This document shows positions 20,023 through 31,710 of a stretch of DNA of 64,000 nt, piece after piece (positions within the stretch are counted from its first letter, which is position 1; each line of letters begins with the position of its first letter). Both the position numbers and the translations under genes were made by a program. Origin of the DNA: Necropsobacter massiliensis (lineage in GTDB: Bacteria > Pseudomonadota > Gammaproteobacteria > Enterobacterales > Pasteurellaceae); NCBI RefSeq assembly GCF_000827595.2, contig NZ_LN776183.1, forward strand, positions 248,001 through 312,000, read 5' to 3'. The notes beneath the pieces were generated by a model. The model did not search any database and was not told where the DNA came from. It saw only the letters and a list, made by a program, of their open reading frames with translations.

Positions 20023-20040
20023 CGGATAACATTAATTTAT

Positions 20041-21459
20041 ATGGCACAGCAAAACTCTCAGCCTCAACGTACTCAACCGAGAGACCATAAAGTGGAGCAG
20101 GTCGGTATTCCGCCGCATTCCATTGAAGCGGAACAGGCCGTTTTAGGCGGTATTTTATTGAGCAACAGCCATTGGGATGCCGTTGCCGAGCGGATTATCG
20201 CGGAGGATTTTTATACTTTTCAGCATCGGTTGATCTTTCAGGAAATGACCGATCTGGTACGTCGTAATCAACCGGTGGATCTGCTGACGATTGATGAAGC
20301 GTTGAAAAATAAAGGGGTAACCGATGAAGTCGGCGGTTTCGCTTATTTGGCGGAACTGTCCAATAATACCCCGAGTGCGGCGAATATTATCGCCTATGCC
20401 GATATTGTGCGCGAAAAGGCGATTTTACGTGAACTTATTGCTGCCGGTAATAAGATTGCCAAAATCAGCTACACGCCGAAAGGGCAAGATGTCAAAGCGA
20501 TTTTAGACGAAGCGGAACGCGAAGTGTTCGCCATTGCAGAAAAACGCACCACCTCCAGTGAAGGGCCGCAGAATATCATTGATATTCTGGAGGCGACGGT
20601 GGATAAAATCGAAACCATGAGCCTGAATAAAAATCATAACGGGATCACGGGCGTAACGACCGGCTTTATTGATCTGGATAAAAAAACCGCAGGCTTGCAG
20701 CCTTCCGATCTGATTATTGTGGCGGCGCGTCCGTCCATGGGGAAAACCACTTTTGCCATGAACTTATGTGAAAACGCCGCATTGGCAAGCGAAAAGCCGG
20801 TGTTGGTGTTCAGCCTTGAGATGCCCGCCGAGCAGATTATGATGCGTACTATCGCTTCGCTTTCCCGTGTGGATCAGACCAAAATCCGTACCGGACAAGG
20901 GCTAGATGAAAGCGATTGGTCAAAAATCGGCAGCACGCTCGGTATTTTTAAACAGAAACCGAATTTATTTATTGACGATTCTTCCGGCTTGACACCGACG
21001 GAACTGCGTTCCCGTGCCAGACGGGTATACCGTGAAAATAAAGGGCTGAGCCTGATTATGGTGGATTATTTACAGTTAATGCGCGCGCCGGGTTTTGCCG
21101 ATAACCGTACGCTGGAAATTGCAGAAATTTCGCGCTCGCTGAAAGCCTTGGCGAAAGAACTGGAAGTGCCGGTCATCGCGCTGTCACAGCTGAACCGAAC
21201 ACTGGAAAATCGCGCGGATAAGCGCCCGGTGAACTCGGATTTACGCGAATCTGGTTCCATTGAACAGGATGCGGATTTGATTATGTTTATTTACCGCGAT
21301 GAAGTGTATAACGACAATTCCGATGACAAAGGCATTGCCGAAATCATCATCGGTAAACAACGTAACGGTCCGATCGGTAGAGTGCGGTTAAAATTTCAAG
21401 GGCAATATTCGCGCTTTGACAATCTAAAAGAACAACCGGAATATATGGACGAGTATTAA
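20041..21459 (+). CDS. dnaB: Replicative DNA helicase DnaB
   Basis: Hexameric 5'-3' helicase at the replication fork. It has 472 residues, the normal length, with no intein. The N-terminal primase-interacting domain begins IPPHSIEAEQAVLGGILL (about 23-40). The RecA-like domain has Walker A ARPSMGKTTFAMNL (about 228-241) and Walker B LIMVDYLQLM (about 338-347), and GSIEQDADLIMFIYRDE precedes the C-terminus. It ends two bases before alr, the same dnaB-alr linkage as in enterics and Haemophilus. Confidence 0.98.
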   Translation: MAQQNSQPQRTQPRDHKVEQVGIPPHSIEAEQAVLGGILLSNSHWDAVAERIIAEDFYTFQHRLIFQEMTDLVRRNQPVDLLTIDEALKNKGVTDEVGGFAYLAELSNNTPSAANIIAYADIVREKAILRELIAAGNKIAKISYTPKGQDVKAILDEAEREVFAIAEKRTTSSEGPQNIIDILEATVDKIETMSLNKNHNGITGVTTGFIDLDKKTAGLQPSDLIIVAARPSMGKTTFAMNLCENAALASEKPVLVFSLEMPAEQIMMRTIASLSRVDQTKIRTGQGLDESDWSKIGSTLGIFKQKPNLFIDDSSGLTPTELRSRARRVYRENKGLSLIMVDYLQLMRAPGFADNRTLEIAEISRSLKALAKELEVPVIALSQLNRTLENRADKRPVNSDLRESGSIEQDADLIMFIYRDEVYNDNSDDKGIAEIIIGKQRNGPIGRVRLKFQGQYSRFDNLKEQPEYMDEY

Positions 21460-21461
21460 GC

Positions 21462-22547
21462 ATGATGCACATGAAACCCGCGACGGCAAAAATCAGTTCC
21501 GTCGCATTAAAACATAATATCCAGACCATTAAACGAAAAGCGCCGCACAGTAAAATTATCGCTGTGGTGAAAGCCAATGCCTATGGACACGGCGTGGTGT
21601 TTGTGTCTTCCGCATTGGAGGCGATGGTGGACTGTTTCGGTGTGGCGCGTCTGGAAGAAGCGTTAAGTTTGCGTTCTAACGGCATCACCAAACCGATTTT
21701 GCTGCTGGAAGGCTTTTTTTCAGAAAAAGATCTGCCGATTATTGCGGTGAACAATATTCAAACCATTGTGCATAATCAGGAACAGCTCAGTGCGCTACAA
21801 CAGGCACAGGTACCGAATAAAATCAAAGTGTGGCTGAAGGTTGACACCGGTATGCACCGTTTGGGCGTGCGTTTGGATCAGGTGGACGAATTTTACCGCC
21901 AACTGCAACATTGTGATGCGGTGGATAATAATATCGGTTTTGTCAGTCATTTCAGCCGTGCCGATGAGCTGCAATGCGGTTATACCCGCAAGCAATTGAC
22001 GGATTTTTTACAGGTAACACAGGATAAAAACGGCGAACGCAGTATTGCCGCCTCCGGCGGTGTGTTATTTTGGCCGGATTCGCATTTGGACTGGATTCGT
22101 CCGGGCATTATTATGTACGGCATTTCGCCGAATAATACACCGAGCAGTGAGTACGGGCTGATCCCGGTGATGACGCTGACCTCGTCGCTGATTGCCGTAC
22201 GCGATCATAAACAGGGCGAACCGGTGGGCTACGGCGGAAAATGGGTTAGCCAACGGGATACTAAAATCGGCGTGATTGCGATCGGTTACGGCGATGGCTA
22301 TCCGCGCGATATGCCGATGGGAACGCCAGTTTATATTAACGGGCGTCGCGTGCCGATTGTGGGTAAAGTTTCTATGGATATGTTGACCGTGGATCTTGGC
22401 GTCGACAGCCGGGATCAGGTGGGCGATGAGGTTATTTTATGGGGCAAGGAATTGCCTATTGAAGAAATTGCGGAAATTGGTGGCGTTTTGAGTTATGAAT
22501 TAATTACAAAACTTACGCCGCGAGTTTTGACCGAATATATTGATTAA
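21462..22547 (+). CDS. alr: Alanine racemase
   Basis: PLP-dependent racemase supplying D-alanine for peptidoglycan. It has 361 residues. The PLP-lysine motif is AVVKANAYGHG (about 34-44), and the second catalytic residue lies near GKVSMDMLTVDLG (about 302-314, with the Tyr in IGYGDGYPR). The ATG at 21462 is close to the dnaB stop. A start at 21471 (MKPATAKISS) is equally plausible, since family members begin there. Probably cotranscribed with dnaB. Confidence 0.96.
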   Translation: MMHMKPATAKISSVALKHNIQTIKRKAPHSKIIAVVKANAYGHGVVFVSSALEAMVDCFGVARLEEALSLRSNGITKPILLLEGFFSEKDLPIIAVNNIQTIVHNQEQLSALQQAQVPNKIKVWLKVDTGMHRLGVRLDQVDEFYRQLQHCDAVDNNIGFVSHFSRADELQCGYTRKQLTDFLQVTQDKNGERSIAASGGVLFWPDSHLDWIRPGIIMYGISPNNTPSSEYGLIPVMTLTSSLIAVRDHKQGEPVGYGGKWVSQRDTKIGVIAIGYGDGYPRDMPMGTPVYINGRRVPIVGKVSMDMLTVDLGVDSRDQVGDEVILWGKELPIEEIAEIGGVLSYELITKLTPRVLTEYID

Positions 22548-22585
22548 GCGCGCCGGCAAAGGGCGGCGAATGTAACATAAACGTT

Positions 22586-22628
22586 CCTCCTGTGGCGTCC
22601 TCCTCCAGTTTACTATTGACAGAGGAGG
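22586..22628 (+). promoter_or_regulatory. Competing CCTCCT/AGGAGG elements in the alr-pgi gap
   Basis: Two CCTCCT copies (22586-22591 and 22599-22604) can each pair with a single AGGAGG (22623-22628), 60 bases before pgi. Could form alternative hairpins in a leader or read-through RNA. Function unknown. Confidence 0.3.
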
Positions 22629-22675
22629 CATCGCGCTGACTAATTGATTATAGTATTTTTAATAATTCACCTTAA

Positions 22676-24334
<1,659 letters not shown>

Positions 24335-24385
24335 AAGTGCGGTAGGTTTTCACCGAGTTTCGGTGAAACTTCCAGCGGCGATATT

Positions 24386-24421
24386 AACGGACATCCGCTT
24401 ATGTGGCATGTCCGTTTTTTA
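24386..24421 (+). terminator. Rho-independent terminator of pgi
   Basis: ACGGACAT (24387-24394) pairs with ATGTCCGT (24408-24415), followed by a T run. Just upstream is another perfect hairpin with 9-base arms (TTTCACCGA and TCGGTGAAA, about 24349-24369) and an uptake signal at 24335-24343. Confidence 0.85.
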
Positions 24422-24496
24422 TGGGGGCAGCACCCAAAGTGCGGTGGATTTTTATGGCGTTTTGGCTTAACATTTCACCGCAAGTCCCGCATGCAG

Positions 24497-25672
24497 TTAG
24501 ACGGATTTTACTTTGCGCATGCAAAAGCCACTTATCAGCAACAGCAGTACGGCAAGGTAAAAGACTGTATTATAATGCCAGATTTGTGCGATCAATCCGG
24601 CGATCGGACCGCCAATTATCCAACTGCTTTTCGCCGCGTTGCTGAACAAGGTCGTTGCTGCACCCATTTGAGCGGGCATTAAATCTTGAAAATACACCAT
24701 GCCGATGGTCGCAATGATGCCGATAAACACGGCATTCAGTCCTTGCAAGGCGATAAACTGCCAAGTCTGTAGCGCGAATAATAACCCCAGATAAAACAAC
24801 ATGCCCGCCGTTAGTGCGGTGAACATCAGCTGTTTTTTACTGAAAAATTTAGTTAAATAACCGGCTATCAACATCACTGGAATTTCCAGCCCCGCCGCAG
24901 TGCCCATTAAGATCCCCGCCAGTTCCTGCGCTAGTTGTAACTGATGGATCAAATACAGCGGCATATTGATAAAGTACATACTGTTGCACATCCACATCAG
25001 CAGACAGGCGACGAATAACAGTGCGGTGCTTTTACGATTCGAACGTGGCGCATCAGTGATTTCTCGGCTGGTGCGCGGAAGGGTACGGCTGATTTTTGGC
25101 AGTAAGGTAATGGCAGCCGTAGCACACAGCAAAAATGCCAGTCCGGCCAGCAAATACATGTAGCTGAAGCCCCAATGCAGCGCAATAGCAAAAGACAGCG
25201 GCGGACCGATAATCCATGCAAGCGAAATTTGGGTACGCATCACGGTGGTAAACATCACGCTTTCGCGTTTGAGGCTTTCGGTGTATTCGCGCGCAAACGC
25301 GAAAGACTGCGGATTGGCGGCGGAACCCAGCCCCAAAAGCGTCGTGCCGGCTAAGATTAACACATAATAATTGCGACAATAGGCAAAAATCAGGCAACCG
25401 AAAACCGCAATCAGGCAGCAGAGCATGATCACTTTGCGCCGATCTTGTCGGGTGTCTGAATATTTTGCTACCAGCTGACTTAGTACAATACCGATAACGG
25501 CGTTGACGGAATAAAAAACACCGACCAGCAGCGGCGGGACTTTAATTTCCTGAGATAAAAACAGACTGAGTGTCGGCTGTTGAAACGCCGAAGCGATGCC
25601 GGTTAGAAAAGCGATTAATAAAAACGTAAAAGCGACCGTATTAGCCGGTTTGTGAGGTTCGGGTGTCAGCAT
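24497..25672 (-). CDS. SET-family sugar efflux transporter (MFS)
   Basis: 391-residue inner-membrane protein with 12 predicted helices, major facilitator superfamily. The central loop (about 195-215) is short and basic. Segments such as SLFLSQEIKVPPLLVGVFYSVNAVIG, AREYTESLKRESVMFTTVMRTQISLAWIIGPPLSF and IGMVYFQDLMPAQMGAATTLF (split for length) resemble SetA/SetB exporters of sugars and sugar analogues. Which sugar is exported is unknown. It starts 137 bases after tyrP's end, beyond a terminator. Confidence 0.88.
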   Translation of the reverse strand: MLTPEPHKPANTVAFTFLLIAFLTGIASAFQQPTLSLFLSQEIKVPPLLVGVFYSVNAVIGIVLSQLVAKYSDTRQDRRKVIMLCCLIAVFGCLIFAYCRNYYVLILAGTTLLGLGSAANPQSFAFAREYTESLKRESVMFTTVMRTQISLAWIIGPPLSFAIALHWGFSYMYLLAGLAFLLCATAAITLLPKISRTLPRTSREITDAPRSNRKSTALLFVACLLMWMCNSMYFINMPLYLIHQLQLAQELAGILMGTAAGLEIPVMLIAGYLTKFFSKKQLMFTALTAGMLFYLGLLFALQTWQFIALQGLNAVFIGIIATIGMVYFQDLMPAQMGAATTLFSNAAKSSWIIGGPIAGLIAQIWHYNTVFYLAVLLLLISGFCMRKVKSV

Positions 25673-25758
25673 AACGAAAAATGTCGGAATAAAATTAGAC
25701 CTATTTTACACCTTTACGGTCAAAAGTGCGGTCGGAAATCGCAAAGTTTTTTGCCAGC

Positions 25759-25784
25759 AAACAAAAAGGCGACCGCAGTCGCCC
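25759..25784 (-). terminator. Rho-independent terminator of tyrP
   Basis: GGCGAC (25768-25773) pairs with GTCGCC (25778-25783). On the minus strand the stem is followed by TTTTTGTTT. It lies about 27 bases after the tyrP stop. Confidence 0.85.
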
Positions 25785-25809
25785 ATATGAAGCATGAAAC
25801 TGATTTCGC

Positions 25810-27021
25810 TTAACCGATTACCGGCGGCAGGTAGCCTGCTTGAATCAAAAACGGCACATTCATAATCAGCAGTCCCAGCAATAGAGCAATAATCAGGCTG
25901 AGATTGCCGCCGATGACGCGGTATTGCAGATTCGGATATAGCTTGCGGATGCGCCATGCCAGACCGACCGGCAGCACTAAACCGTAGAAAGTGAACATTT
26001 GACCGGCATACCCCAGCGCAGCGACGAAACCATCCGGATAGAACAGCGCAAATGCCAGCGGCGGAATAAAGGTTAACACGCCCAAACCAAGACGTCCTGC
26101 GCGGATGTTTACCCGTTTTAACAGATCATCCAGACAGTCGAATAATGACAGCGCGACGCCGAGGAATGAGGTAATCAGCGCTAAGGTGGAGAAGGTGCGC
26201 ACAGCGCCGCTGATAAGCGGGCTTTGGGTGACGTGATAGGTGGCGTTAACCAGTCCGTTTAAGGTCGGATCCGTATTAATGATTTGCACGAACTGGGATT
26301 GCGGAAATACCCCATGGGTTGCCATTTGCCATAAAATATAGGCGACAAGCGGAATGGCCGTTCCGCCGATGATGGCTATGCGTAAACGACGGATGTCGCC
26401 GTCTAGATAACTGTTGATACTCGGAATGATCACATGGAAGCCGAAAGAGGTAAAAAATACCGGGCTGGCGGAAATAATCAGGAAATCTTTTAACGGCATT
26501 GCCATCAGGTGCTCGGCGCTGACCTGCGGCAGCATCATGCTTAATACCAAGACAAATGCCACCAGTTTGATAATAAACAGCAAACGCGTCAGCGCATCCA
26601 CCGCCCCGGTGCTGATAATGATGAAAATTCCTAAAATGACGGTAAACAGCACGATTGAGATCGGCGTAGCATAGTCGCCCAAAAACGGCAGAATGCCTGC
26701 CAGCAGAGAACCGCCGCCGGTGACGTAGGCAGATAAGATCGCATACATAAAAATCACCAGTGACAGCGTGGCGAGAATGCGTCCCGGCATACCGAAATAT
26801 TGCTCCGCCAGTGTGGCGATACCGGCATCTTTGCGTTCGGCTTTCTGATATACCTCAACAAATAACAGCGCGCTGTAAGACAGTAAAATCCAAAGTGCAA
26901 ACAGCAGCAGTAAGGTATAAGTAAACCCCATTTCCGCCGAAGTCAGCGGCATTGCCAGCATACCCGCACCGATGGTAGTGCCCGCCACGAGCAATGCACT
27001 TCCGAAAGTTTTATTTCGCAT
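25810..27021 (-). CDS. tyrP: Tyrosine/aromatic amino acid permease (HAAAP family)
   Basis: 403-residue inner-membrane proton symporter with 11 predicted helices. The family start GSALLVAGTTIGAGMLAMP (about 7-25) matches TyrP/Mtr/TnaB. TyrP is favoured over Mtr by overall sequence feel and by two TyrR-like boxes in the promoter. Tyrosine as substrate is inference. It is divergent from ribH. The promoter TAGAAT (-10, 27065 to 27060) with a -35 at 27088-27083 overlaps the first TyrR-like box. Confidence 0.9.
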   Translation of the reverse strand: MRNKTFGSALLVAGTTIGAGMLAMPLTSAEMGFTYTLLLLFALWILLSYSALLFVEVYQKAERKDAGIATLAEQYFGMPGRILATLSLVIFMYAILSAYVTGGGSLLAGILPFLGDYATPISIVLFTVILGIFIIISTGAVDALTRLLFIIKLVAFVLVLSMMLPQVSAEHLMAMPLKDFLIISASPVFFTSFGFHVIIPSINSYLDGDIRRLRIAIIGGTAIPLVAYILWQMATHGVFPQSQFVQIINTDPTLNGLVNATYHVTQSPLISGAVRTFSTLALITSFLGVALSLFDCLDDLLKRVNIRAGRLGLGVLTFIPPLAFALFYPDGFVAALGYAGQMFTFYGLVLPVGLAWRIRKLYPNLQYRVIGGNLSLIIALLLGLLIMNVPFLIQAGYLPPVIG

Positions 27022-27082
27022 AAACCGATTATCCTTATTAAATATAAAAAAGTGCGGTCATTCTAGCGTAAATTTCAGTGCT

Positions 27083-27121
27083 TGTAATTATATTTTTACG
27101 GAGCGTTTTAATTTATTTACA
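27083..27121. promoter_or_regulatory. Tandem TyrR-like boxes upstream of tyrP
   Basis: TGTAAT-6-TTTACG (27083-27100) matches 10 of 12 fixed bases of the TyrR box (TGTAAA-6-TTTACA). A second, weaker box (27104-27121) has a perfect TGTAAA arm on the minus strand. Centres are 21 bases apart, at about -39 and -60 from the predicted tyrP start: the paired strong/weak layout known at E. coli tyrP. Confidence 0.65.
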
Positions 27122-27256
27122 ATTTATCCTATCTCATTGTATTTATTATTGTTATCTCAAAAACAGTATCATCATGATAAAGTGAAAAGTGCCGATATTA
27201 GCGCGGTTTTGAGTGCGTTGCTGATGCGAGGTGGCGGGCAATAGGGAATTTCAGGA

Positions 27257-27285
27257 TTGTGTTACTCTGCCCCTATTTTTATGAT
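27257..27285 (+). promoter_or_regulatory. Candidate sigma-70 promoter for ribH-nusB
   Basis: TTGTGT (27257-27262), 17 bases, TATGAT (27280-27285). Transcription would begin near 27292, with a 40-base leader to ribH. Confidence 0.55.
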
Positions 27286-27332
27286 AAAATCCCCAACCGA
27301 TTTATTATGCATCATTAATGTTAGGAAAGACT

Positions 27333-27806
27333 ATGAAAGTATTGGAAGGCGTAATTGCGGCGCCGAACGCAAAAATCGCGGTGGTGATCGCCCGGTTTAA
27401 CAGTTTTATTAATGAAAGCCTGCTGGAAGGTGCGTTGGATGCGCTGAAACGTGTCGGTCAGGTTAAAGACGAAAATATTACTTTAGTCCGTGCGCCGGGC
27501 GCATATGAATTGCCGTTGGTGGCGCGCCGTTTGGCGGAAACTAAAAAATATGATGCGATTGTGGCGTTAGGTACGGTGATTCGTGGCGGTACCGCACATT
27601 TTGAATATGTGGCGGGCGAGGCGAGCAGCGGTTTAGGTCAGGTGGCTATGCAGGCGGAAATTCCGGTCGCATTCGGTGTGCTGACCACAGAAAATATTGA
27701 ACAAGCGATTGAACGCGCCGGTACCAAAGCGGGCAATAAAGGGGCGGAGGCCGCACTGGTTGCGCTGGAAATGGTGAATTTATTGGCACAGATCGAAGCG
27801 GCGTAA
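27333..27806 (+). CDS. ribH: 6,7-dimethyl-8-ribityllumazine synthase
   Basis: Penultimate riboflavin enzyme, forming lumazine from the butanone phosphate and the ribitylamino pyrimidine. The ATG at 27333 ([11 protein letters not shown]) gives 157 residues and follows AGGAAAG at good spacing. An ATG at 27318 lacks this. Visible family motifs are [29 protein letters not shown], the catalytic-His region [11 protein letters not shown] (about 82-92) and PVAFGVLTT. Also called ribE in some genomes. Linked to nusB three bases later, as is common in proteobacteria. Confidence 0.97.
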   Translation: MKVLEGVIAAPNAKIAVVIARFNSFINESLLEGALDALKRVGQVKDENITLVRAPGAYELPLVARRLAETKKYDAIVALGTVIRGGTAHFEYVAGEASSGLGQVAMQAEIPVAFGVLTTENIEQAIERAGTKAGNKGAEAALVALEMVNLLAQIEAA

Positions 27807-27809
27807 TCT

Positions 27810-28238
27810 ATGAGTGAACAAGTAAAAAAAGTTTCTCCGCGCCGCAGAGCAAGAGAATGCGCGGTTCAGGCGCTGTATTCTTGGTATGTTTCGCAGAATC
27901 CAGCGGAAACTGTTGAGTTGGCGTTTGTTACCGATCAGGATATGAAGGGCGTGGATCTGCCTTATTTTCGTAAGCTGTTCCGTCAAACCGTGGAAAATAT
28001 TGATGCGGTTGAAACGACCTTGCGTCCATATTTGGATCGGGATATTAGCGAGTTAGATCCGATCGAAAGGGCGATTTTGCGTCTGGCGGTTTACGAATTA
28101 CAGTTTGAACCGGAAGTGCCGTATAAAGTTGCGATCAATGAAGCAATTGAAGTGGCGAAAGTGTTCGGTGCGGACGACAGTCATAAATATGTGAACGGCG
28201 TATTGGATAAAGTTGCGCCGGCGTTAGCGCGTAAATAA
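27810..28238 (+). CDS. nusB: Transcription antitermination factor NusB
   Basis: RNA-binding all-helical protein that, with NusE (S10), binds boxA in rRNA leaders for antitermination. It has 142 residues. The N-terminal Arg-rich [17 protein letters not shown] (about 9-25) and the C-terminal [24 protein letters not shown] are family hallmarks. It lies between ribH and thiL in a tightly packed operon. Confidence 0.97.
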   Translation: MSEQVKKVSPRRRARECAVQALYSWYVSQNPAETVELAFVTDQDMKGVDLPYFRKLFRQTVENIDAVETTLRPYLDRDISELDPIERAILRLAVYELQFEPEVPYKVAINEAIEVAKVFGADDSHKYVNGVLDKVAPALARK

Positions 28239-28259
28239 TTGATGTCAAGGGGAAGTAGT

Positions 28260-29267
28260 ATGAGCGATAGTGAGTTTGATATTATTCAACGGTATTTCAC
28301 TGCGTCGAAAAGGCTTCCCCGTAAAGATGTGATTGTGTCGGTGGGGGATGATTGTGCGATTACCGAACACCGTCAGAATCAACGTATTGCCGTTACCACC
28401 GATACCATGGTGGAAAACACCCATTTCCTGCCGAATATTAGTGCGGCGGATCTTGCCTATAAAGCCGCCGCGACCAATTTAAGCGATTTGGCCGCGATGG
28501 GTGCCGAGCCGGCGTGGTTTTCGTTGGCACTGACCTTGCCGAAGGTTGATCACCAGTGGCTGAGCGAATTTAGCCAAAGCTTTTTTGCCGTGTTGGATCA
28601 CTATAATGTGGATTTGATTGGCGGCGATACCACACAAGGCGCTTTGCATGTGATTACGATCACTGCTCAAGGCATTGTGCCGAAAGGTAAAGCGCTATGC
28701 CGTCACAGTGCCAGACCGGGCGATTGGATTTATGTTTCCGGCTCGCTCGGCGACAGTGCGGGTGGATTATCTTTATTGCTACAGGGAAAAGGTGCGGCGC
28801 AGAATGCGCTTAACGCCGATCAGCACTATTTGATTCAGCGTCATTTACGCCCGACGCCCCGCGTACTGCTGGGGTTTGAGCTGGCGGTCTCTTCCTTGGC
28901 AAATGCCGCAATTGATATTTCCGACGGCTTTATTGCTGATCTGGGGCATATTTTGCAGCGCAGTCATTGTGGTGCGGTCATTCATTTGGATAAACTGCCG
29001 TTATCTGCGCCGTTACGCCATGAATTCGGTCAGCAGCAGGCGGAACAATTTGCCCTGACCGGTGGTGAAGATTACGAATTGTGCTTTACCGTCTCTGATC
29101 TTAACCGGGCAAAACTAGAACGTGCGCTCACCCATATCGGAGTGGCTTATACCTGTGTCGGTCAGATCCGCTCGCTCGGCACACATAATAAAAACCGCAT
29201 TTATTTTCAGCGCTACGGCAAGCCAGTGGAGGCGGTGAATACCGCAGGCTTCGAACATTTTCGTTAG
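28260..29267 (+). CDS. thiL: Thiamine-monophosphate kinase
   Basis: ATP-dependent phosphorylation of thiamine monophosphate to the diphosphate cofactor. The ATG at 28260 gives 335 residues (MSDSEFDIIQRYF) behind GGGGAAG. Family motifs are VSVGDDCAI (about 26-34), TDTMVENTHF (about 49-58), a metal/ATP region NLSDLAAMGAEPAW and IDISDGFIADLGHI. Part of ribH-nusB-thiL-pgpA, the enteric order. Confidence 0.96.
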   Translation: MSDSEFDIIQRYFTASKRLPRKDVIVSVGDDCAITEHRQNQRIAVTTDTMVENTHFLPNISAADLAYKAAATNLSDLAAMGAEPAWFSLALTLPKVDHQWLSEFSQSFFAVLDHYNVDLIGGDTTQGALHVITITAQGIVPKGKALCRHSARPGDWIYVSGSLGDSAGGLSLLLQGKGAAQNALNADQHYLIQRHLRPTPRVLLGFELAVSSLANAAIDISDGFIADLGHILQRSHCGAVIHLDKLPLSAPLRHEFGQQQAEQFALTGGEDYELCFTVSDLNRAKLERALTHIGVAYTCVGQIRSLGTHNKNRIYFQRYGKPVEAVNTAGFEHFR

Positions 29268-29276
29268 GAGATGATG

Positions 29277-29768
29277 ATGCAGTCCGACCATGATCCGTTG
29301 CAACGGATAACCTTACGTAATCCCGTTCATTTATTCGCGCTGGGGTTCGGTGCCGGCTTGATTCGTCCTGCGCCGGGAACCTGGGGCTCGCTTGCCGGCA
29401 CGCTTATCGGTTGGTTATTATTGCAATATTTAACGCCGAATTCTTTTCTGATTTTGACCGCACTTTGTTTTCTGCTGGGCTGTTATTTATGCCGCAAAAC
29501 CTCACAGGATATGGGCGTGCATGATCATGGCGCGATTGTATGGGATGAATTTGTCGGCATTTTTATCGTATTGCTTGCCGTGCCACAACTTTCATTTTTC
29601 TGGTGCGCCACCGCCTTTGTGCTGTTTCGCTTGTTTGATATTTGGAAGCCTTTTCCGATTAAATATTTCGATCAAAAGGTCGAAAATGGCTTTGGCATTA
29701 TGCTAGATGATGTGCTGGCGGCGATTTATGCAGCGATTGTTATTTTGATTGCTCGGATTTTTTTATAG
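29277..29768 (+). CDS. pgpA: Phosphatidylglycerophosphatase A
   Basis: Inner-membrane phosphatase forming phosphatidylglycerol from its phosphate. It has about 163 residues. Three successive in-frame ATGs lie at 29271, 29274 and 29277, and the last is best spaced from AGGAG (29266-29270). The family motif GFGAGLIRPAPGTWGSLAGT (about 24-43) and the metal-binding DEFVGI (about 86-91) are clear, with three or four helices. Follows thiL closely. Confidence 0.93.
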   Translation: MQSDHDPLQRITLRNPVHLFALGFGAGLIRPAPGTWGSLAGTLIGWLLLQYLTPNSFLILTALCFLLGCYLCRKTSQDMGVHDHGAIVWDEFVGIFIVLLAVPQLSFFWCATAFVLFRLFDIWKPFPIKYFDQKVENGFGIMLDDVLAAIYAAIVILIARIFL

Positions 29769-29776
29769 GAAACAAA

Positions 29777-30403
29777 ATGTTAAATCTTATGTTTGTTCAT
29801 TTAATCGGCTTGCTTAGTCCAGGCCCTGATTTTTTCTACGTTAGCCGCACCGCAGCTAGTAGCTCGCGTCGTAATGCCCTGTGTGCTATTTCAGGCATTA
29901 CCTTGGGTGTTACCATTTGGGCATTGGCAGCCATGTTGGGCTTGGCGATTTTATTCCATAATTTTCCTGCCTTGCACGGCGTGATTATTTTACTCGGTGG
30001 TAGCTATTTATGCTATTTAGGCGTATTAATGGCAAAAGTACGCACCAATGCGGTATTTACCGAGGCAAGGGAACAAGAATTAAACAAGCAAACGACCATA
30101 GGCAAAGAGATTTTAAAAGGACTTTGGATCAATCTGTCCAATGCCAAAGTAGTGGTCTATTTCAGTAGCGTTATGTCCCTTGTGTTGGTCAATATGACAA
30201 AAACGTGGGAAATTTTGACCGCACTTTTGCTGATTATTGTGGAAACTTTTTTGTATTTTTACGTCGTTTCCATTTTGTTTTCACGCCCAACAGCAAAACG
30301 TTTTTATAGCCAATACAGTCGTTATATTGATAATATGGCGGGTGTGATTTTTATTTTATTCGGCTTGTATTTAATTTACAGTGGCGTACAAGAAATTTTA
30401 TAA
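29777..30403 (+). CDS. LysE/RhtB-family amino acid exporter
   Basis: 208-residue inner-membrane protein with six predicted helices. The family opening VHLIGLLSPGPDFFYVSRTA (about 7-26) is unmistakable. The central stretch KGLWINLSNAKVVVYF and the C-terminal helices fit RhtB-type exporters of homoserine, threonine or related amino acids. The substrate is unknown. It sits between pgpA and dapB with 8 and 15 base gaps, probably in the same transcript. An uptake signal lies at about 30219. Confidence 0.88.
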   Translation: MLNLMFVHLIGLLSPGPDFFYVSRTAASSSRRNALCAISGITLGVTIWALAAMLGLAILFHNFPALHGVIILLGGSYLCYLGVLMAKVRTNAVFTEAREQELNKQTTIGKEILKGLWINLSNAKVVVYFSSVMSLVLVNMTKTWEILTALLLIIVETFLYFYVVSILFSRPTAKRFYSQYSRYIDNMAGVIFILFGLYLIYSGVQEIL

Positions 30404-30409
30404 ACATAA

Positions 30410-31231
<822 letters not shown>

Positions 31232-31335
31232 GAAAATCGATAATTACCGTACAACACTGTTATTTGCCGTATTAGCTAGAGACATTCAATTTAATCTGAA
31301 ATATGCGGTCAAAGTGCGGTAGTTTTTTATCAGTT

Positions 31336-31593
31336 TTATAACTCAAGTTCTAAATCCTCTTCCACCTGACAGCAGCAGAGTAGGATTTCATCCGGATTCA
31401 AAAAGGCAAGGGGCTTGTCGTGATAAGAAACCTTGCCTTTTTTCATTTTCACCCGACAAGCACCACAATACCCGCTGCGGCATTGGAATTCGTGATGAAT
31501 GCCGTGAATTTCCAAATTATCCAGCAAAGACAGATCATTGCGATGTTGAATGCTCAGGTTAGTACGGAGCAGGTGAATGTTATAACTTTTCAT
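31336..31593 (-). CDS. yfaE: YfaE-type 2Fe-2S ferredoxin
   Basis: 85-residue plant-type ferredoxin that maintains the diiron/tyrosyl-radical cofactor of ribonucleotide reductase NrdB. The ATG at 31593 (MKSYNIHLL) is preferred over a TTG at 31620 and matches the length of E. coli YfaE (84). The cluster ligands lie in CRSGYCGACRV (about 38-48) and a final Cys in the CCCQ segment. It lies downstream of nrdB on the same strand, separated by about 117 bases that contain an inverted pair of uptake signals. Confidence 0.92.
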   Translation of the reverse strand: MKSYNIHLLRTNLSIQHRNDLSLLDNLEIHGIHHEFQCRSGYCGACRVKMKKGKVSYHDKPLAFLNPDEILLCCCQVEEDLELEL

Positions 31594-31641
31594 GCCTATG
31601 AATTGTTTTGCTTGCGGCAATAGTTTTATTGATTAGGTCAA

Positions 31642-31696
31642 AAGTGCGGTCGGATTTTCAAAAGTTTTTAAAACACATAAAAAAAACACCGCACTT
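31642..31696. repeat. Inverted pair of uptake signals between nrdB and yfaE
   Basis: AAGTGCGGT (31642-31650) and its complement ACCGCACTT (31688-31696), 37 bases apart, with AT-rich flanks. Can fold into a hairpin and may act as a partial terminator after nrdB. Confidence 0.7.
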
Positions 31697-31710
31697 TTTA
31701 TCGGTTGAAA

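Larger units (their letters stand above)
27022..27332. other. tyrP-ribH divergent intergenic region
   Basis: About 310 bases without a gene. It holds an uptake signal near 27051, the tyrP promoter with two TyrR-like boxes (27083-27121) and the ribH promoter (27257-27285). I see no riboswitch ahead of ribH. Confidence 0.7.

Noticed and set aside
27241-27332. Possible FMN riboswitch ahead of ribH
   Set aside because: Leader is only about 40 bases and lacks the conserved RFN element segments.
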